A DNA stretch of 64,000 nt, taken from Chromatiales bacterium (GTDB lineage Bacteria > Pseudomonadota > Gammaproteobacteria > UBA6429 > Thiohalophilaceae). The translations under genes were made by a program, and so were the position numbers. The DNA lies in assembly GCA_027032075.1 (NCBI GenBank), contig JALVOC010000098.1:50278-114277 (forward strand). The letters run 5' to 3'. The stretch's first letter is position 1; every line of letters starts with the position of its first letter. The notes beneath the pieces are model-generated. The model had not been told where the DNA came from. It ran no database searches and was given only the letters and a program-made list of their open reading frames with translations. This document shows, one piece after another, positions 45,113-55,417 of the stretch.

Positions 45113-46611
45113 TCGGCAAATTTCTTCTTTTTTATCAGCCCATGCCAGAATTCGGAGAAGGTTCGTTGCATGCGGGATCGTCCCAGCAGGCCTGCGGCAT
45201 AGCAAAGCAGAAGAACGCCAAACAGCCACGGCGATTGTTTCAGCAGGTTGGCAAAAAAGTCACTCGAGAGAAAATAGCCGATGATGTCCCAGATCTCCCG
45301 TTGGCACAAATCCCTGGGTAACGAAAGATAGACGATATAGAGGGAAGTGAGAATAAATACCCAGCTGCTTGCCTGCCGCAGCAGCACCCATTCTTTTACC
45401 CGCTCGAGCAGAGAAGTTTCGTTGCCAAGTTCGGCCGTCATGTCTTCACTGACCGTAGGCCACTGACAGTTCATCTCGTCAGCATCGACGATCTCGAAAT
45501 CACGTGGCAGGTTGCCGGGTGCATAGCCTTCGGTTCCCTGGATGATACGATTGATGGTGCTGGCATGAATGCGGGGTTTGACTGTAAAGTTTTCGTATTT
45601 TTCAAAGATGTTCCGTGGTGAATAGCGGTAATAGACGTTCATCCCGGCGCGGGAGTCATAGAGCTTGTCATTAACGTTTTGCCGGGATTCGTATAGATTT
45701 TCATCATGGCTGACAAATTTTATCCCCTGCTTCGCCGCTTTGTGCATCATCCAGTTCAACGCCACCAGGGACATTCCCTGTTTCGGATAACCTCCGCCCA
45801 CATTGGCATGCACCCCGGAGAACCAGACCTGCTCGATGCGGGTTTTATCGTTGTCGGTTTTTTGTTCCCAAAGAAGCGGATGGAAAGTTTTGCGTTGATC
45901 ATCAATCGACAACGCGTGGCAGGCGTGTTCAACATCCTTGTCCAAAACATAATCCGGGAATTTGAAGCGGTAGATCAATAAATTGATGGCATCGGCAACG
46001 CCCAGCAGGGGAAAGCCAACCGCGCTGACCGTATCCCATACACCGATAAAATGAACCTTGTTCGATACCTCGGCCGGGTTTTGCAGATTTTTTACTGCAT
46101 ATTTTTCTTTAAATGCCTGGATACCGCGGATCGGGTTGCCCCAGTGGATCAGCCAGCCAAACAGCAGGCCCAGAAGCACTTCAAGCGGCGCACGATGCGC
46201 ATGACGGTATTCACGGTAGGCCAGTTTCACCCGCTTGCGCAGTTCCGTATCACTTGGGCAATTATTGAAGTCGACGATCCCCATTTTGGTGATCAGGCCG
46301 GCAAGGGAGCGGACGGTAAAGGCCCCCCGGCTGAAACCGAACAGATAAATTTTGTCACCGGGTTTATAGACTCTCGCCAGTGAGGCGTAGAGTTGCCGCA
46401 CGTTCCGGCTCAGACCATAACCAAACGCACCGGTGATGAGACGAATAAACTTGATGCTTTCCGTGCCAACGCCATCATCATAAATGGCAACCTGCTTTTG
46501 TTCCTGGTGGTGTAAATCAACAGCTTCGAAGAGTTTGAAAACATTGGTGCCGCGATTCTTGATGGTACTGTTACCTGTGCCGTCTGAGCAGATGATGATA
46601 TTCTTCGCCAT
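45109..46611 (-). CDS. DUF2235 alpha/beta hydrolase with C-terminal membrane segments
   Basis: 500 aa. The DUF2235 (Tle1-like phospholipase) domain is clear: IIICSDGTGNS at the start, YDDGVGTE, and the nucleophile elbow IYLFGFSRGAFTVRSLAG, with HFIGVWDTVSAVG and FSGVHANVGGGYP. The C-terminus has two hydrophobic segments (WVFILTSLYIVYLSL and LFGVLLLCYAAGLL). The family includes type VI secretion effectors, but no secretion genes are here and membrane segments point to a resident enzyme. GGGAGG precedes the ATG. Its TAA stop lies in repeat sequence. Confidence 0.8.
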   Translation of the reverse strand: MAKNIIICSDGTGNSTIKNRGTNVFKLFEAVDLHHQEQKQVAIYDDGVGTESIKFIRLITGAFGYGLSRNVRQLYASLARVYKPGDKIYLFGFSRGAFTVRSLAGLITKMGIVDFNNCPSDTELRKRVKLAYREYRHAHRAPLEVLLGLLFGWLIHWGNPIRGIQAFKEKYAVKNLQNPAEVSNKVHFIGVWDTVSAVGFPLLGVADAINLLIYRFKFPDYVLDKDVEHACHALSIDDQRKTFHPLLWEQKTDNDKTRIEQVWFSGVHANVGGGYPKQGMSLVALNWMMHKAAKQGIKFVSHDENLYESRQNVNDKLYDSRAGMNVYYRYSPRNIFEKYENFTVKPRIHASTINRIIQGTEGYAPGNLPRDFEIVDADEMNCQWPTVSEDMTAELGNETSLLERVKEWVLLRQASSWVFILTSLYIVYLSLPRDLCQREIWDIIGYFLSSDFFANLLKQSPWLFGVLLLCYAAGLLGRSRMQRTFSEFWHGLIKKKKFAD

Positions 46612-46933
46612 GATTCCCTCCCGATTGTTTTTATCCGTTATAAAGGCTTGAGCAGCGGATGCCTTTGATACTAGCAGAACCCCGGGCCGAAAAAAACTGA
46701 CAGGCTAAATACGTCTTCAAAAGACCTCTGGTCCAGATGCTCCGTTTCCCAAGGGTACTGGTATTCGGAACACTTATTTAGCCGTCCCTGTCCTTTTTTG
46801 CCTGCCCTGCCGCCGCCACAGACCACGCAGAAATATTTCAAAAATACAAGTCCTGTCGTGTGTAAAAGCTTTTGTTACACTCACACACCTCGAATGTTAC
46901 CGATTTGATTAACTGGTTATTGTCTACACCATA
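46612..46933. other. Intergenic region between DUF2235 gene and tex
   Basis: Contains the deleted repeat copy at 46704-46781; otherwise nothing coding. The promoters of both divergent genes should be here. Confidence 0.5.
46704..46781 (+). repeat. CTAAATA repeat with a large internal deletion (copy D)
   Basis: The left end is reduced to CTAAATACGTC, joined to the right arm (AAAAGACCTCTGGTCCAGAT) and a complete right end ending CACTTATTTAG. About 180 bp are missing compared with copy C. Confidence 0.85.
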
Positions 46934-49246
46934 ATGAATATCCTGAACACTATCGCGGAAGAGTTGAACGTCAAGGCGTCGCAGGTGGAAGCGGCTGTCG
47001 GCTTGCTGGATGGGGGCGCAACCGTGCCGTTTATCGCCCGTTATCGCAAGGAGGCGACCGGCGGGCTGGATGACAGTCAGTTGCGCGGCCTGGAAGAGAG
47101 GCTGGGCTATTTGCGGGAACTGGAAGAGCGCCGTGCGGTGGTGCTCAGGAGCATCGAGGAGCAGGGCAAACTTTCGCCGGAGCTGCACGAGGCGATTTCG
47201 GCAGCCACCAGCAAAACACGGCTGGAGGATCTGTATGCGCCTTACAAGCCGAAGCGGCGCACCAAGGCACAGATTGCACGTGAAGCCGGCCTGGAGCCAT
47301 TGCTGGACAGCCTGCTGGATGATCCCGCGCAGCGGCCGGAAGAAACGGCCGAAGGTTATCTCAATCAGGAAGCCGGTTTTGCAGACGTGGCGTCCGTGCT
47401 GGAAGGGGCGCGGCAGATATTCATGGAGCGGGTTGCCGAGGAAGCCGATCTGCTGGGCAGGTTACGCCAGCTCGTGTGGGAACGGGCGCACATGGTGTCC
47501 AGCGTGGTGGCGGGCCAGGAGCAGGCCGGTGCCAAGTTTGCGGATTATTTCGACTACCGTGAGGCGTTGAAAGCCATTCCCTCCCATCGTGCCCTGGCGC
47601 TGTTTCGTGGTCGTGCCGAAGGAGTATTGCGGCTCAAGCTGGAGATCCCCGGCCAGGATGATCTGGAATCGGTCAGCGCGATGGGAGTGTGTGACAACCT
47701 GATCATCAGCCATTTTGCCCTGCATGATGCCGGTCGTGCCGCCGATGGCTGGCTGCGGGAAAATGCGCGCTGGGCCTGGCGGATCAAGGTGTCGCTGCAA
47801 CTGGAGACCGAGCTCAACCTGCGGTTGCGGGAACGGGCGGAGGAGGAGGCGATCCGCGTGTTTGGTGACAACCTGCGTGATCTGTTGCTGGCCGCACCGG
47901 CAGGACCGCGTGTCACCATGGGGCTCGATCCCGGGCTGCGCACCGGTGTGAAAGTAGTGGTGGTGGATGCCACCGGCAAGCTGGTGGAGCATACCGTGAT
48001 CTATCCCCATGCGCCCAAAAAGCAATGGGATGCAGCCATCGATACTCTGGCGAAGCTGGCGGCCAGGCACGAGGTGGAACTGATCAGTATCGGTAACGGC
48101 ACCGCGTCACGCGAGACCGACAAGCTGGCGAAGGAACTCGGCAGGCGTCATCCGGAACTGAAGCTCACCAGTCTGGTGGTGAGCGAGGCAGGTGCATCGA
48201 TCTATTCGGCATCCGCCAATGCGGCAAGTGAGTTTCCCGATCTCGATGTCTCTTTCCGTGGCGCGGTTTCCATTGCCCGGCGTTTGCAGGACCCTCTGGC
48301 GGAACTGGTGAAGATCGAGCCCAAGGCCATCGGTGTCGGGCAGTATCAGCACGATGTCAACCAGCATCAACTGGCACGCAAGCTGGATGCGGTGGTGGAG
48401 GATTGCGTCAACGCCGTCGGCGTGGAGGTCAACACTGCTTCTGCTCCCCTGTTGGCGAAGGTGGCCGGCTTGAGTGAATCACTGGCAAACAATGTGATCC
48501 GTTACCGTGAAGAAAACGGCGCGTTTACCAATCGAAAACAGCTGTTAAAGGTGCCGCGCCTTGGCCCCCGGGCCTTTGAGCAGGCAGCTGGATTCCTGCG
48601 CATCATGAACAGCGATAATCCACTCGATGCCTCTGCCGTGCACCCCGAAGCCTACCCCGTGGTGGAGCGCATTCTGCAGCAGACCCAGAGGGATATCAGG
48701 GGGCTGATCGGTGACAGCCGTCTGTTGCAGGGTCTCGCCGCCAATGATTTTACCGATGAAAAATTCGGTGAACCAACGGTGCGCGACATCATCCGCGAAC
48801 TGGAGAAACCCGGCCGCGATCCGCGCCCCGAATTCAAGACAGCAACCTTCAAGGAAGGGATAGAGCAGCTGAAGGATCTGAAGGTGTCGATGTTGCTGGA
48901 AGGGGTAGTCACAAACGTGACCAACTTTGGTGCCTTTGTCGATATCGGCGTGCATCAGGATGGCCTGGTGCATATCTCCAACATGGCGGAGCGTTTCGTC
49001 AAGGATCCGCGTGAGGTGGTCAAGGCCGGTGATGTGGTTAAGGTAAAAGTGCTGGAAGTGGATGTTGCGCGCAAACGCATCGGTCTGAGCATGCGCCTGC
49101 AGGACAGCGCCGCCGCAACAGCAGCGCAGAAACCAGCAGCCGGTGCAAAGGCAAAAATTGACAAAGCCGGTAGGCGCCAGGGCCGGGATAAACCAAAAAC
49201 AGCCAATACCGCGATGGCGGCAGCTTTTGCCAAACTGAAACGATAA
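46934..49246 (+). CDS. tex: Transcription accessory protein Tex (S1 RNA-binding)
   Basis: 770 aa. N-terminal Tex-like helical region ([17 protein letters not shown]), a YqgF/RuvC-like domain with [17 protein letters not shown], a helix-hairpin-helix segment ([31 protein letters not shown]), and a C-terminal S1 domain ([29 protein letters not shown]). The tail is Lys/Ala-rich. It is a conserved nucleic-acid-binding factor acting on transcription. The start ATG has no strong ribosome-binding site. Confidence 0.96.
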   Translation: MNILNTIAEELNVKASQVEAAVGLLDGGATVPFIARYRKEATGGLDDSQLRGLEERLGYLRELEERRAVVLRSIEEQGKLSPELHEAISAATSKTRLEDLYAPYKPKRRTKAQIAREAGLEPLLDSLLDDPAQRPEETAEGYLNQEAGFADVASVLEGARQIFMERVAEEADLLGRLRQLVWERAHMVSSVVAGQEQAGAKFADYFDYREALKAIPSHRALALFRGRAEGVLRLKLEIPGQDDLESVSAMGVCDNLIISHFALHDAGRAADGWLRENARWAWRIKVSLQLETELNLRLRERAEEEAIRVFGDNLRDLLLAAPAGPRVTMGLDPGLRTGVKVVVVDATGKLVEHTVIYPHAPKKQWDAAIDTLAKLAARHEVELISIGNGTASRETDKLAKELGRRHPELKLTSLVVSEAGASIYSASANAASEFPDLDVSFRGAVSIARRLQDPLAELVKIEPKAIGVGQYQHDVNQHQLARKLDAVVEDCVNAVGVEVNTASAPLLAKVAGLSESLANNVIRYREENGAFTNRKQLLKVPRLGPRAFEQAAGFLRIMNSDNPLDASAVHPEAYPVVERILQQTQRDIRGLIGDSRLLQGLAANDFTDEKFGEPTVRDIIRELEKPGRDPRPEFKTATFKEGIEQLKDLKVSMLLEGVVTNVTNFGAFVDIGVHQDGLVHISNMAERFVKDPREVVKAGDVVKVKVLEVDVARKRIGLSMRLQDSAAATAAQKPAAGAKAKIDKAGRRQGRDKPKTANTAMAAAFAKLKR

Positions 49247-49408
49247 CAACCACGACAGGCGAAGGCAGCAACGAAACAACGGGGTTTACTCTATACTTGT
49301 ATATTGTGTTGTCTTATTGCCTCTGGACACCGCTATCCGCCGGAGTGACGAAAATAGGGTTGTTCAGCGCGGATATTTCACAAGGATGCAGACAAAGGAC
49401 ACGTTGAA

Positions 49409-51712
49409 GTGCGGAGTAAAACACTGACGCAGTTTATCCTGGCACACCGGCTTTCGATCATATGTGTCACGCTGGTCCTGGTGTTGCTGTCGGCCTCGGG
49501 GATGCGTTATTTGGTGTTCAACGACGACACCCGTATCTGGTTCGGAGAGCGCAATCCGTACCTGAAGGCATACGTGGCGCTGGAGAATACCTATGTCAAA
49601 AGTGACAATGTGTATTTTGTGCTGGCGCCGCAGCGGGGAACGGTTTTCAGGCGTGAGGTGCTGGCGGCGGTTGCGGATATCACCCGCGCCTCCTGGCAAT
49701 TGCCGTTTGCCAACCGCGTGGACTCCATCAACAACTATCAGCATTCCTATTCCCGTGGTGACGAGTTTGTGGTTGAGGATCTGGTGGCTGATGTTGAGCG
49801 GCTTTCTGAAAAAGATCTTGCCGCGATCAAACAGGTTGCACTCAACGAGCCGACGCTGCGCAACCGTCTGATATCACCGGTGGGTGATGTCACGGCAGTG
49901 AATGTCAACATTATCCGTCCCAGCAAGGATCCCGACGAACTGGCACGTATCACTGCCGCCGCCAACGTGATTGCCGACGATATCCGGCAACGTTATCCCG
50001 ACATCGATCTTTACCTTAGCGGCACAATCGTATTCGACCATGCCATTGTCGAGGCAACCCGCCATGATATCGAAACCCTGCTGCCACTGATGTTTGGTCT
50101 TATGATAGTAGTGATTTACCTGCTGCTGCGTTCACTGCTCGGTACCCTGGCGATCATTCTGGTGATCACGCTGTCAACCCTGAGCGCCATGGGTATTGCG
50201 GGGTGGCTGGGTATCAATCTCAATCCGGCATCGGGCAACGCGCCGGTGGTGATCCTCACCCTGGCGATGGCGGACAGTGTCCACATTCTGGTGACGCTGT
50301 TTCAGAAAATGCGCGAGGAAATGCCGAAAGAGTCAGCGATTATGGAATCCATGCGGATAAATTTACGCCCGGTGCTGCTCACCAGTATCACCACCGCGAT
50401 TGGCTTCCTCTCGATGAATTACTCCGATGCGCCACCATTTCATGATCTTGGCAATATCGTCGCCATCGGGGTGATCATCGCCCTGATCCTGTCGGTGTTG
50501 TTCCTGCCGGCGTTGATGGCGGTCCTGCCATTGCGGATTGCAAAAAAGAATCCACTGGTCACTCTCAGCTACGATCGTCTTGCCGCTTTCGTGGTGGCAA
50601 AGCGGAAGATGCTGCTTACCGGGGCGATCGGATTCTCGCTGTTGTTATCGACGGGCATTAGCCGCATCGAACTGGATGATAACTTTATTGAATATATGGA
50701 CGAAAGTTTTGCTGCACGGCGTGCGGCCGAATTTATCCAGTCGAGGCTGAGCGGCTTTGATGTGATCGAATATTCACTCGAGGCGGGGGAACCCGGCGGC
50801 ATCAGTGATCCGCGCTATCTGGCCAGAGTGGAAGAGTTTGCAAACTGGTACCGCCAGCAGAGTGGAGTGGTGCATGTGACCAGCTTTACCGATATCATCA
50901 AGCGGCTTAACCGCAACATGCACAATGATGCCGAGGAGTATTACCGTTTGCCGGACAGGCGCGAACTGGCGGCGCAGTATCTGCTGTTATATGAAATGTC
51001 GTTACCGTATGGCCTGGATCTCAATAACCGCATCAACGTGGACAAGTCGGCAAGCCGCCTGAGTGTCATCATCCGCGGTAAAAGTTCGCGTGAATTACGC
51101 CAGCTGGATCAACGGGCGCAGCAATGGTTACGCAAGCACACCCCGGACTATATGCATACCGCAGGCACCGGCTTGTCGATCATGTTCTCCCATATTTCAC
51201 GCATCAACATCAATACCATGCTGCTTGCCTCGCTGTTCGCTCTGGTGTTGATTTCCGCGCTGCTGATGCTGGCGTTGCGCAGTGTTAAAATCGGTTTCGC
51301 CAGTCTGGTGCCGAACCTGATGCCGGCATTTGCGGCTTTCGGGCTGTGGGGGATTTTCATCGGTCAGGTTGGCCTGGCCGCGGCCGTGATCGTGGCGCTG
51401 ACACTGGGAATTGTGGTGGATGATACCATCCACTTTATCAGCAATTATCTTGCAGCCAGGCAGCAGGAGCGGCAACCACCGGCAGAAGCGGTGCGCCGCG
51501 CCTTCAACCATGTTGCTACTGCTCTCTGGAGTACCACCCTCATCCTGGTGGTGGGATTTGGTGTGCTGGTGTTTTCCGGCTACAAGGTAACTTCTGAAAT
51601 GGGGCTATTGACCGTGATCACCATCTCGCTGGCCTTGCTGCTGGATTTCCTGCTATTACCGGCATTGCTGGTGGTGATTGAGAGGAAAAAGGCGGTAACG
51701 GCTGGAGATTGA
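49409..51712 (+). CDS. MMPL/RND-superfamily exporter
   Basis: 767 aa. Twelve transmembrane segments in two halves, each after a large periplasmic loop: the first TM is AHRLSIICVTLVLVLLSASG, the loop includes NDDTRIWFG, and TM4-6 carry the charged segment VILTLAMADSVHILVTLF (Asp in TM4), repeated in the second half as ALTLGIVVDDTIHFISNYL. These are the marks of hydrophobe/lipid exporters such as HpnN-type MMPL proteins. It has no membrane-fusion or TolC partner here. The GTG start is the best available but has a weak ribosome-binding site. Confidence 0.85.
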   Translation: MRSKTLTQFILAHRLSIICVTLVLVLLSASGMRYLVFNDDTRIWFGERNPYLKAYVALENTYVKSDNVYFVLAPQRGTVFRREVLAAVADITRASWQLPFANRVDSINNYQHSYSRGDEFVVEDLVADVERLSEKDLAAIKQVALNEPTLRNRLISPVGDVTAVNVNIIRPSKDPDELARITAAANVIADDIRQRYPDIDLYLSGTIVFDHAIVEATRHDIETLLPLMFGLMIVVIYLLLRSLLGTLAIILVITLSTLSAMGIAGWLGINLNPASGNAPVVILTLAMADSVHILVTLFQKMREEMPKESAIMESMRINLRPVLLTSITTAIGFLSMNYSDAPPFHDLGNIVAIGVIIALILSVLFLPALMAVLPLRIAKKNPLVTLSYDRLAAFVVAKRKMLLTGAIGFSLLLSTGISRIELDDNFIEYMDESFAARRAAEFIQSRLSGFDVIEYSLEAGEPGGISDPRYLARVEEFANWYRQQSGVVHVTSFTDIIKRLNRNMHNDAEEYYRLPDRRELAAQYLLLYEMSLPYGLDLNNRINVDKSASRLSVIIRGKSSRELRQLDQRAQQWLRKHTPDYMHTAGTGLSIMFSHISRININTMLLASLFALVLISALLMLALRSVKIGFASLVPNLMPAFAAFGLWGIFIGQVGLAAAVIVALTLGIVVDDTIHFISNYLAARQQERQPPAEAVRRAFNHVATALWSTTLILVVGFGVLVFSGYKVTSEMGLLTVITISLALLLDFLLLPALLVVIERKKAVTAGD

Positions 51713-51722
51713 AGTCAGGCCT

Positions 51723-52226
51723 TCAACCGTTTTCATGGTAGTGAACATCGATGATCAGATAGTGTTTCTCCCCTTTGGGTGTCTTCACCCTGACCTCGTC
51801 GTGAAGGGACTTTTTTAACAGCGCTCTGGCCAGGGGGGCATCCATACTGATGTACTCCTTACAGGTGTCAAATTCATCGGGGCCGACGATACGGTAACGG
51901 ACTTTATCGCCTGCGTCATTCTGCAGGGTGACCCAGGCACCGAAGAAGACCTGTTGGCGGTTGTCTGGCGTAGTGGTGACGACCCGTAGTTCCGGCAGGC
52001 GCTTTTGCAGATAGCGGATGCGCCAGTCGATGCCGCGCAACTCCTTTTTGCGGTAGATGTACTCGGCATTTTCCGAACGATCCCCTTCCGCTGCGGCGGC
52101 GGAAAGGGCCTTGCTGACCTCCGCACGCCGTTTCCACAGTGCCCTGGATTCGTCCTGCAGCATCTGCATGCCTTCTGGTGTGATATACGGTGATTTTTTT
52201 GCCGGCGGTGGTCGGTAGCGGCCCAT
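51723..52226 (-). CDS. greB: Transcription elongation factor GreB
   Basis: 167 aa. N-terminal coiled coil (ALWKRRAEVSKALSAAAAEGDRSENAEYIYRKKELRGIDWRIRYLQKRL; key residues are the acidic tip D-R-S-E-N-A-E) and a C-terminal FKBP-like domain with YRIVGPDEFD and KGEKHYLIIDVHY. The basic patch and RIRYL segment separate GreB from GreA. It stimulates cleavage of backtracked RNA by RNA polymerase. Convergent with the MMPL gene, 10 bp apart. Confidence 0.94.
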   Translation of the reverse strand: MGRYRPPPAKKSPYITPEGMQMLQDESRALWKRRAEVSKALSAAAAEGDRSENAEYIYRKKELRGIDWRIRYLQKRLPELRVVTTTPDNRQQVFFGAWVTLQNDAGDKVRYRIVGPDEFDTCKEYISMDAPLARALLKKSLHDEVRVKTPKGEKHYLIIDVHYHENG

Positions 52227-52391
52227 AGTTCACATAAGATGGTTAACCTGAATTTGACCCGATTGTACAGGAAACAAGGCAGCAACAAAAAAGCGGGATA
52301 AAATTGGACACAGCGATCCAATCTGTCCAAACCTGTAAATTTCCCTGATGCAGGTTGAGCAGACAGCAGTCAAAACTGTTAGTGTTTTATA

Positions 52392-53189
52392 ATGGAAAAC
52401 ATGGAACTGTTTGATACTCACTGCCATCTCGATGTACCGGAGTTCGACGACGACCGGGAGCAGATCCTTGCGCGTTGCCGAGCGAGCGGCATCGCGCATA
52501 TCGTGGTTCCGGCAATCACAGCGGGCGGATGGGAGAGGTTGTTGCAATTGTGCCGTAATCAGGCGGGATTGTACCCGGCGCTGGGGTTGCATCCGGTCTT
52601 TATCGAACAGCACCGCCAGGCAGATCTGCTGCAGCTGGAGCAAAAACTGGCAAATGAAAAACCGCTCGCCCTGGGTGAAATCGGTCTGGATTTTTTTCTC
52701 AGCGGACTGGATCGCGAGCGTCAGCAAAGGTATTTTGAAGCCCAGTTGACCATTGCTCGCCAGGCGGATTTGCCGGTATTGCTGCACGTGCGCAAGGCGC
52801 ACGACCAGGTCTTGTCCTGTTTGCGGCGCATCACTGTGCCTGGCGGTATCGCGCACGCCTTTAATGGCAGCCTTGAACAGGCCAAACAATATCTTGACCT
52901 CGGTTTCAAGCTGGGTTTTGGTGGCACCCTCACATATGCGCGGTCTGCCAAAATTCGCAAACTGGCGCAGCAGTTGCCCGCTGCAGCGATTGTACTGGAA
53001 ACCGATGCGCCGGATATGGTGGTCGCCAGCCACCGTGGCGAGCGCAACAGTCCTGAGTACCTTACCGATATTTTGTCTGCACTGGCCGAAGTGCGGCAGG
53101 AAGATCCGGTGAAGCTCGCAGCCCAAACGACGCGAAATGCGTCTGAGGTGTTGAGGCTGAATAAGTGTTCCGAATACCACTCCACTTAA
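52392..53189 (+). CDS. TatD/YcfH-family metal-dependent hydrolase
   Basis: 265 aa. TIM-barrel motifs of TatD DNases: DTHCHLD at residue 5, ALGEIGLDFF, LPVLLHVRKAHD, AHAFNGSLEQA and ETDAPDM. In the family the protein ends soon after the conserved NASEVLRL helix; here the stop of the original gene seems lost and the last dozen residues (NKCSEYHST) are translated from a repeat end (53157 onwards). The product should still fold. ATG at 52392 or 52401. Confidence 0.88.
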   Translation: MENMELFDTHCHLDVPEFDDDREQILARCRASGIAHIVVPAITAGGWERLLQLCRNQAGLYPALGLHPVFIEQHRQADLLQLEQKLANEKPLALGEIGLDFFLSGLDRERQQRYFEAQLTIARQADLPVLLHVRKAHDQVLSCLRRITVPGGIAHAFNGSLEQAKQYLDLGFKLGFGGTLTYARSAKIRKLAQQLPAAAIVLETDAPDMVVASHRGERNSPEYLTDILSALAEVRQEDPVKLAAQTTRNASEVLRLNKCSEYHST

Positions 53190-53256
53190 GCCCCTGATGC
53201 GAAACCGGAATCTGTCAATAATGTTAAATGATCCGGTATGCGGAACACTTATTTGG
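53157..53256 (-). repeat. CTAAATA repeat with deletion (copy E)
   Basis: Left end CTGAATAAGTGTTCCGAATA, right half GCGAAACCGGAATCTGTCAA through to GCGGAACACTTATTTGG. Lacks the long arms. It begins inside the tatD-family coding sequence. Confidence 0.85.
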
Positions 53257-53495
53257 ACAATATTTTACAGTCTCTGCTGGGGGAAGGCGTATGCAGATGA
53301 GAGGCGGCGGATCGCCCGCCCATGTTTAAAGCCGCTGACATTGTTTTGCATAACAAGCCTGAGGGCGTGCCTGGATAATACAAAATGATTGGGGAAATAC
53401 TGCTTTGGATCAGATTACGCCTGCATGGGCTTCCGGCCCCAAAGGTTTTCTGTTTAAAATTGCCGTTGGGTTGTTGAGGTAAGCAGTTCAAGCAC
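53257..53495. other. Intergenic before tcdA, nothing recognised
   Basis: 240 bases without a supported gene; should contain the tcdA promoter. Confidence 0.4.
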
Positions 53496-54290
53496 ATGCC
53501 GAAGAGTGAATACGACAAACGCTTCGAAGGTTTAAAGCGCCTCTATGGTGCACACAGCTATGCCTGGCTAAGGAAACTGCATGTTGCCGTAGTGGGCATT
53601 GGCGGGGTGGGGTCCTGGGCGGTGGAAGCGCTGGCCCGTTCGGGTATCGGCAGTATCACGCTGATCGATTATGATGAGATTGCAGCCAGCAACACCAACA
53701 GGCAACTGCACGCCTTGAGCAGTACCTTCGGCATGAAAAAAGTCAGCGTTATGAGTGAACGCATCATTCAGATCAATCCACATTGTCATATTCATGCTGT
53801 TGATGACTTTATCAACATGGAAAACCATGAAGCCCTGCTGGCAAAGGGTTACGACTGTGTCATCGATGCGATCGACAGCATCAAGTTCAAGGCAGCCATG
53901 ATTAATTATTGCCGGCGGCATAAACTGCCGATCATCGCAACCGGTGGTGCCGGTGGCCTGAGTGATCCCACCATGATCAAGGTGGCCGATCTTTCGCGAA
54001 CCTATAATGATCCGCTGGCAGCAAAGGTACGCAGGCGCCTGCGGGAAAGTTATGGGTTCAGCCGCAACCCGAAGCGCAGCTTTGGAGTCGAATGCGTCTT
54101 CTCCAGTCAGCAGCAGGTTTATCCCAAAGCCGATGGCACGGTCAGTCATCAAAAGCCCGGCATTCACGGCATTTCACTCGACTGCCGTTTCGGTTATGGC
54201 ACTTCAAGCTGTATCACTGCCAGTTTCGGATTTTTTGCGGCCGCCAGGGCGATTGAAAAAATGCTGAAGAAAAAACAGGCCAAAGCATAG
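53496..54290 (+). CDS. tcdA: tRNA threonylcarbamoyladenosine dehydratase TcdA (CsdL)
   Basis: 264 aa. E1-like ThiF fold: HVAVVGIGGVGSWAVEALARSGIGSITLIDYD with the GxGGxG loop, NTNRQLHA, CVIDAIDSIKFKAAMI and a Lys/Arg-rich RRRLRESYGFSRNPKR segment, then VECVFSSQQ. It uses ATP to cyclise t6A37 in tRNA to ct6A. Useful contrast with the second, unrelated E1-like gene at 62.4 kb. Confidence 0.94.
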   Translation: MPKSEYDKRFEGLKRLYGAHSYAWLRKLHVAVVGIGGVGSWAVEALARSGIGSITLIDYDEIAASNTNRQLHALSSTFGMKKVSVMSERIIQINPHCHIHAVDDFINMENHEALLAKGYDCVIDAIDSIKFKAAMINYCRRHKLPIIATGGAGGLSDPTMIKVADLSRTYNDPLAAKVRRRLRESYGFSRNPKRSFGVECVFSSQQQVYPKADGTVSHQKPGIHGISLDCRFGYGTSSCITASFGFFAAARAIEKMLKKKQAKA

Positions 54291-54292
54291 CC

Positions 54293-54931
54293 ATGAACAA
54301 TCGAAAACGGGAGGCGGTGGTGTTTATGCATGGTCTGTGGATGAACGGCATGGAGATGGCGTTGTTGCGCCGGCGGGTTGCACGTTGCGGTTTCGATATC
54401 TATCAATTCCGTTACCCCAGCCTGCGAAAATCACCGCGGGAAAACGCGATTGCGTTAAACACCTTCCTGCAGACGGTGCCGGCAGAGGTGATCCATCTGG
54501 TGGCGCACAGCCTTGGCGGCATTATTGTGCTGCATCTGTTTGACGCCTTTCCGCAACAAAAGCCGGGCAGGGTGGTGATGATCAGCACGCCGATCCGGGG
54601 CAGCGGCATTGCGAAGCAACTCTACAGATCACCGTTGTGGCGACGTTTCCTCGGCCGCTCGATTGAGGGTGGTTTGCTGGGGGATGCGCCACGCTGGCGG
54701 AGCGATCGTGAACTTGGCATGCTGGCCGGTACCAAGGGACTTGGCATGGGGCTGGTGGTTACCAGAGGAAAACTGGAAAAACCCAATGACGGAACCGTGG
54801 CGTTGTCGTCCACCTGCTCCAGCGGGCTCAAGGCGCACAAGGCGGTTCCCTACAGTCATATCGGTATCCTGTTTGCGTCCCCGGTGGCAAGGGCGGTGTG
54901 CCGCTTTTTGCAACACGGAAGTTTTGACTGA
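54293..54931 (+). CDS. Alpha/beta hydrolase (PGAP1/lipase-like)
   Basis: 212 aa starting 2 bp after tcdA, so co-transcribed. HGLWMNGMEM near the start forms the oxyanion region, IHLVAHSLGGIIVLHLF is the nucleophile elbow (GHSLGG type), DGTVALSS provides the acid region and YSHIGILF the catalytic His. Substrate probably an ester or lipid. Its TGA stop lies at the first bases of a decayed repeat copy. Confidence 0.8.
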   Translation: MNNRKREAVVFMHGLWMNGMEMALLRRRVARCGFDIYQFRYPSLRKSPRENAIALNTFLQTVPAEVIHLVAHSLGGIIVLHLFDAFPQQKPGRVVMISTPIRGSGIAKQLYRSPLWRRFLGRSIEGGLLGDAPRWRSDRELGMLAGTKGLGMGLVVTRGKLEKPNDGTVALSSTCSSGLKAHKAVPYSHIGILFASPVARAVCRFLQHGSFD

Positions 54932-55024
54932 ATATGTGTCCTGAATGCCTGGGCAAACCGGAATTCTTCCAGGATTCGGAGCCTTGCAGCCAACAGGGAG
55001 CGGTATGCAGAACACGTATGCAGG
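54929..55024. repeat. Highly degenerate CTAAATA-family copy
   Basis: ACTGAATATGTGTCCTGAAT at the left and CGGTATGCAGAACACGTATG at the right retain the pattern of the two ends (compare CTGAATAAGTGTTCCGAATA and CGGTATGCGGAACACTTATT at 53.2 kb). The middle is not alignable by eye. Confidence 0.5.
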
Positions 55025-55075
55025 GTAAAGACAGATACCGCTACGCTTCCGGCAAAAGCGGTCTATGCTTGCAGG

Positions 55076-55417
55076 ATGAAAAGAGAAGCAGACAAGCCTG
55101 AACAGTGCGCACTCCCTGTTGCTGCTGATTCAAGCGGAATCGATATCATCGAGTTACAGCCTGATCCCGCACCGGCCGATTACCGGGAGGCGATGCGGTT
55201 GGCCAATCAGCTGGCGCAGGAAAGGCTGGGCGATTATATGCTGTTGTCCTGGTATGATCGCGATCGAGACTTTGAGTCACCACAACATGCCGCCGAGTGT
55301 CATCTGCACAGCGCCGTTCCCGCTTACGTGGATTATGGTATCCACCATGGGGCCACCCTCAAGATCGACATCGATAACGGCAGGTTTGTGTTTTTTTACT
55401 TAGCGGTCACTTTCTGA
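55076..55417 (+). CDS. AF1514/DUF5619-like small protein
   Basis: 113 aa, no signal. LANQLAQERLGDYMLLSWYDRDRDFESP is followed by AECH and IDIDNGRFVFFY. I recognise this as a small conserved family (DUF5619, from memory). Conserved Cys, His and acidic residues could bind metal. Its last 18 bases overlap the 3' end of the opposite-strand phosphoribosyltransferase gene. Confidence 0.6.
   Translation: MKREADKPEQCALPVAADSSGIDIIELQPDPAPADYREAMRLANQLAQERLGDYMLLSWYDRDRDFESPQHAAECHLHSAVPAYVDYGIHHGATLKIDIDNGRFVFFYLAVTF

Noticed and set aside
45109..46611. Type VI secretion effector locus
   Set aside because: The DUF2235 protein has C-terminal membrane helices and there are no secretion, VgrG or immunity genes nearby.
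53496..54290. TcdA as a second ubiquitin-activating enzyme linked to the island
   Set aside because: It is 8 kb away in the conserved backbone and has all marks of the tRNA enzyme.
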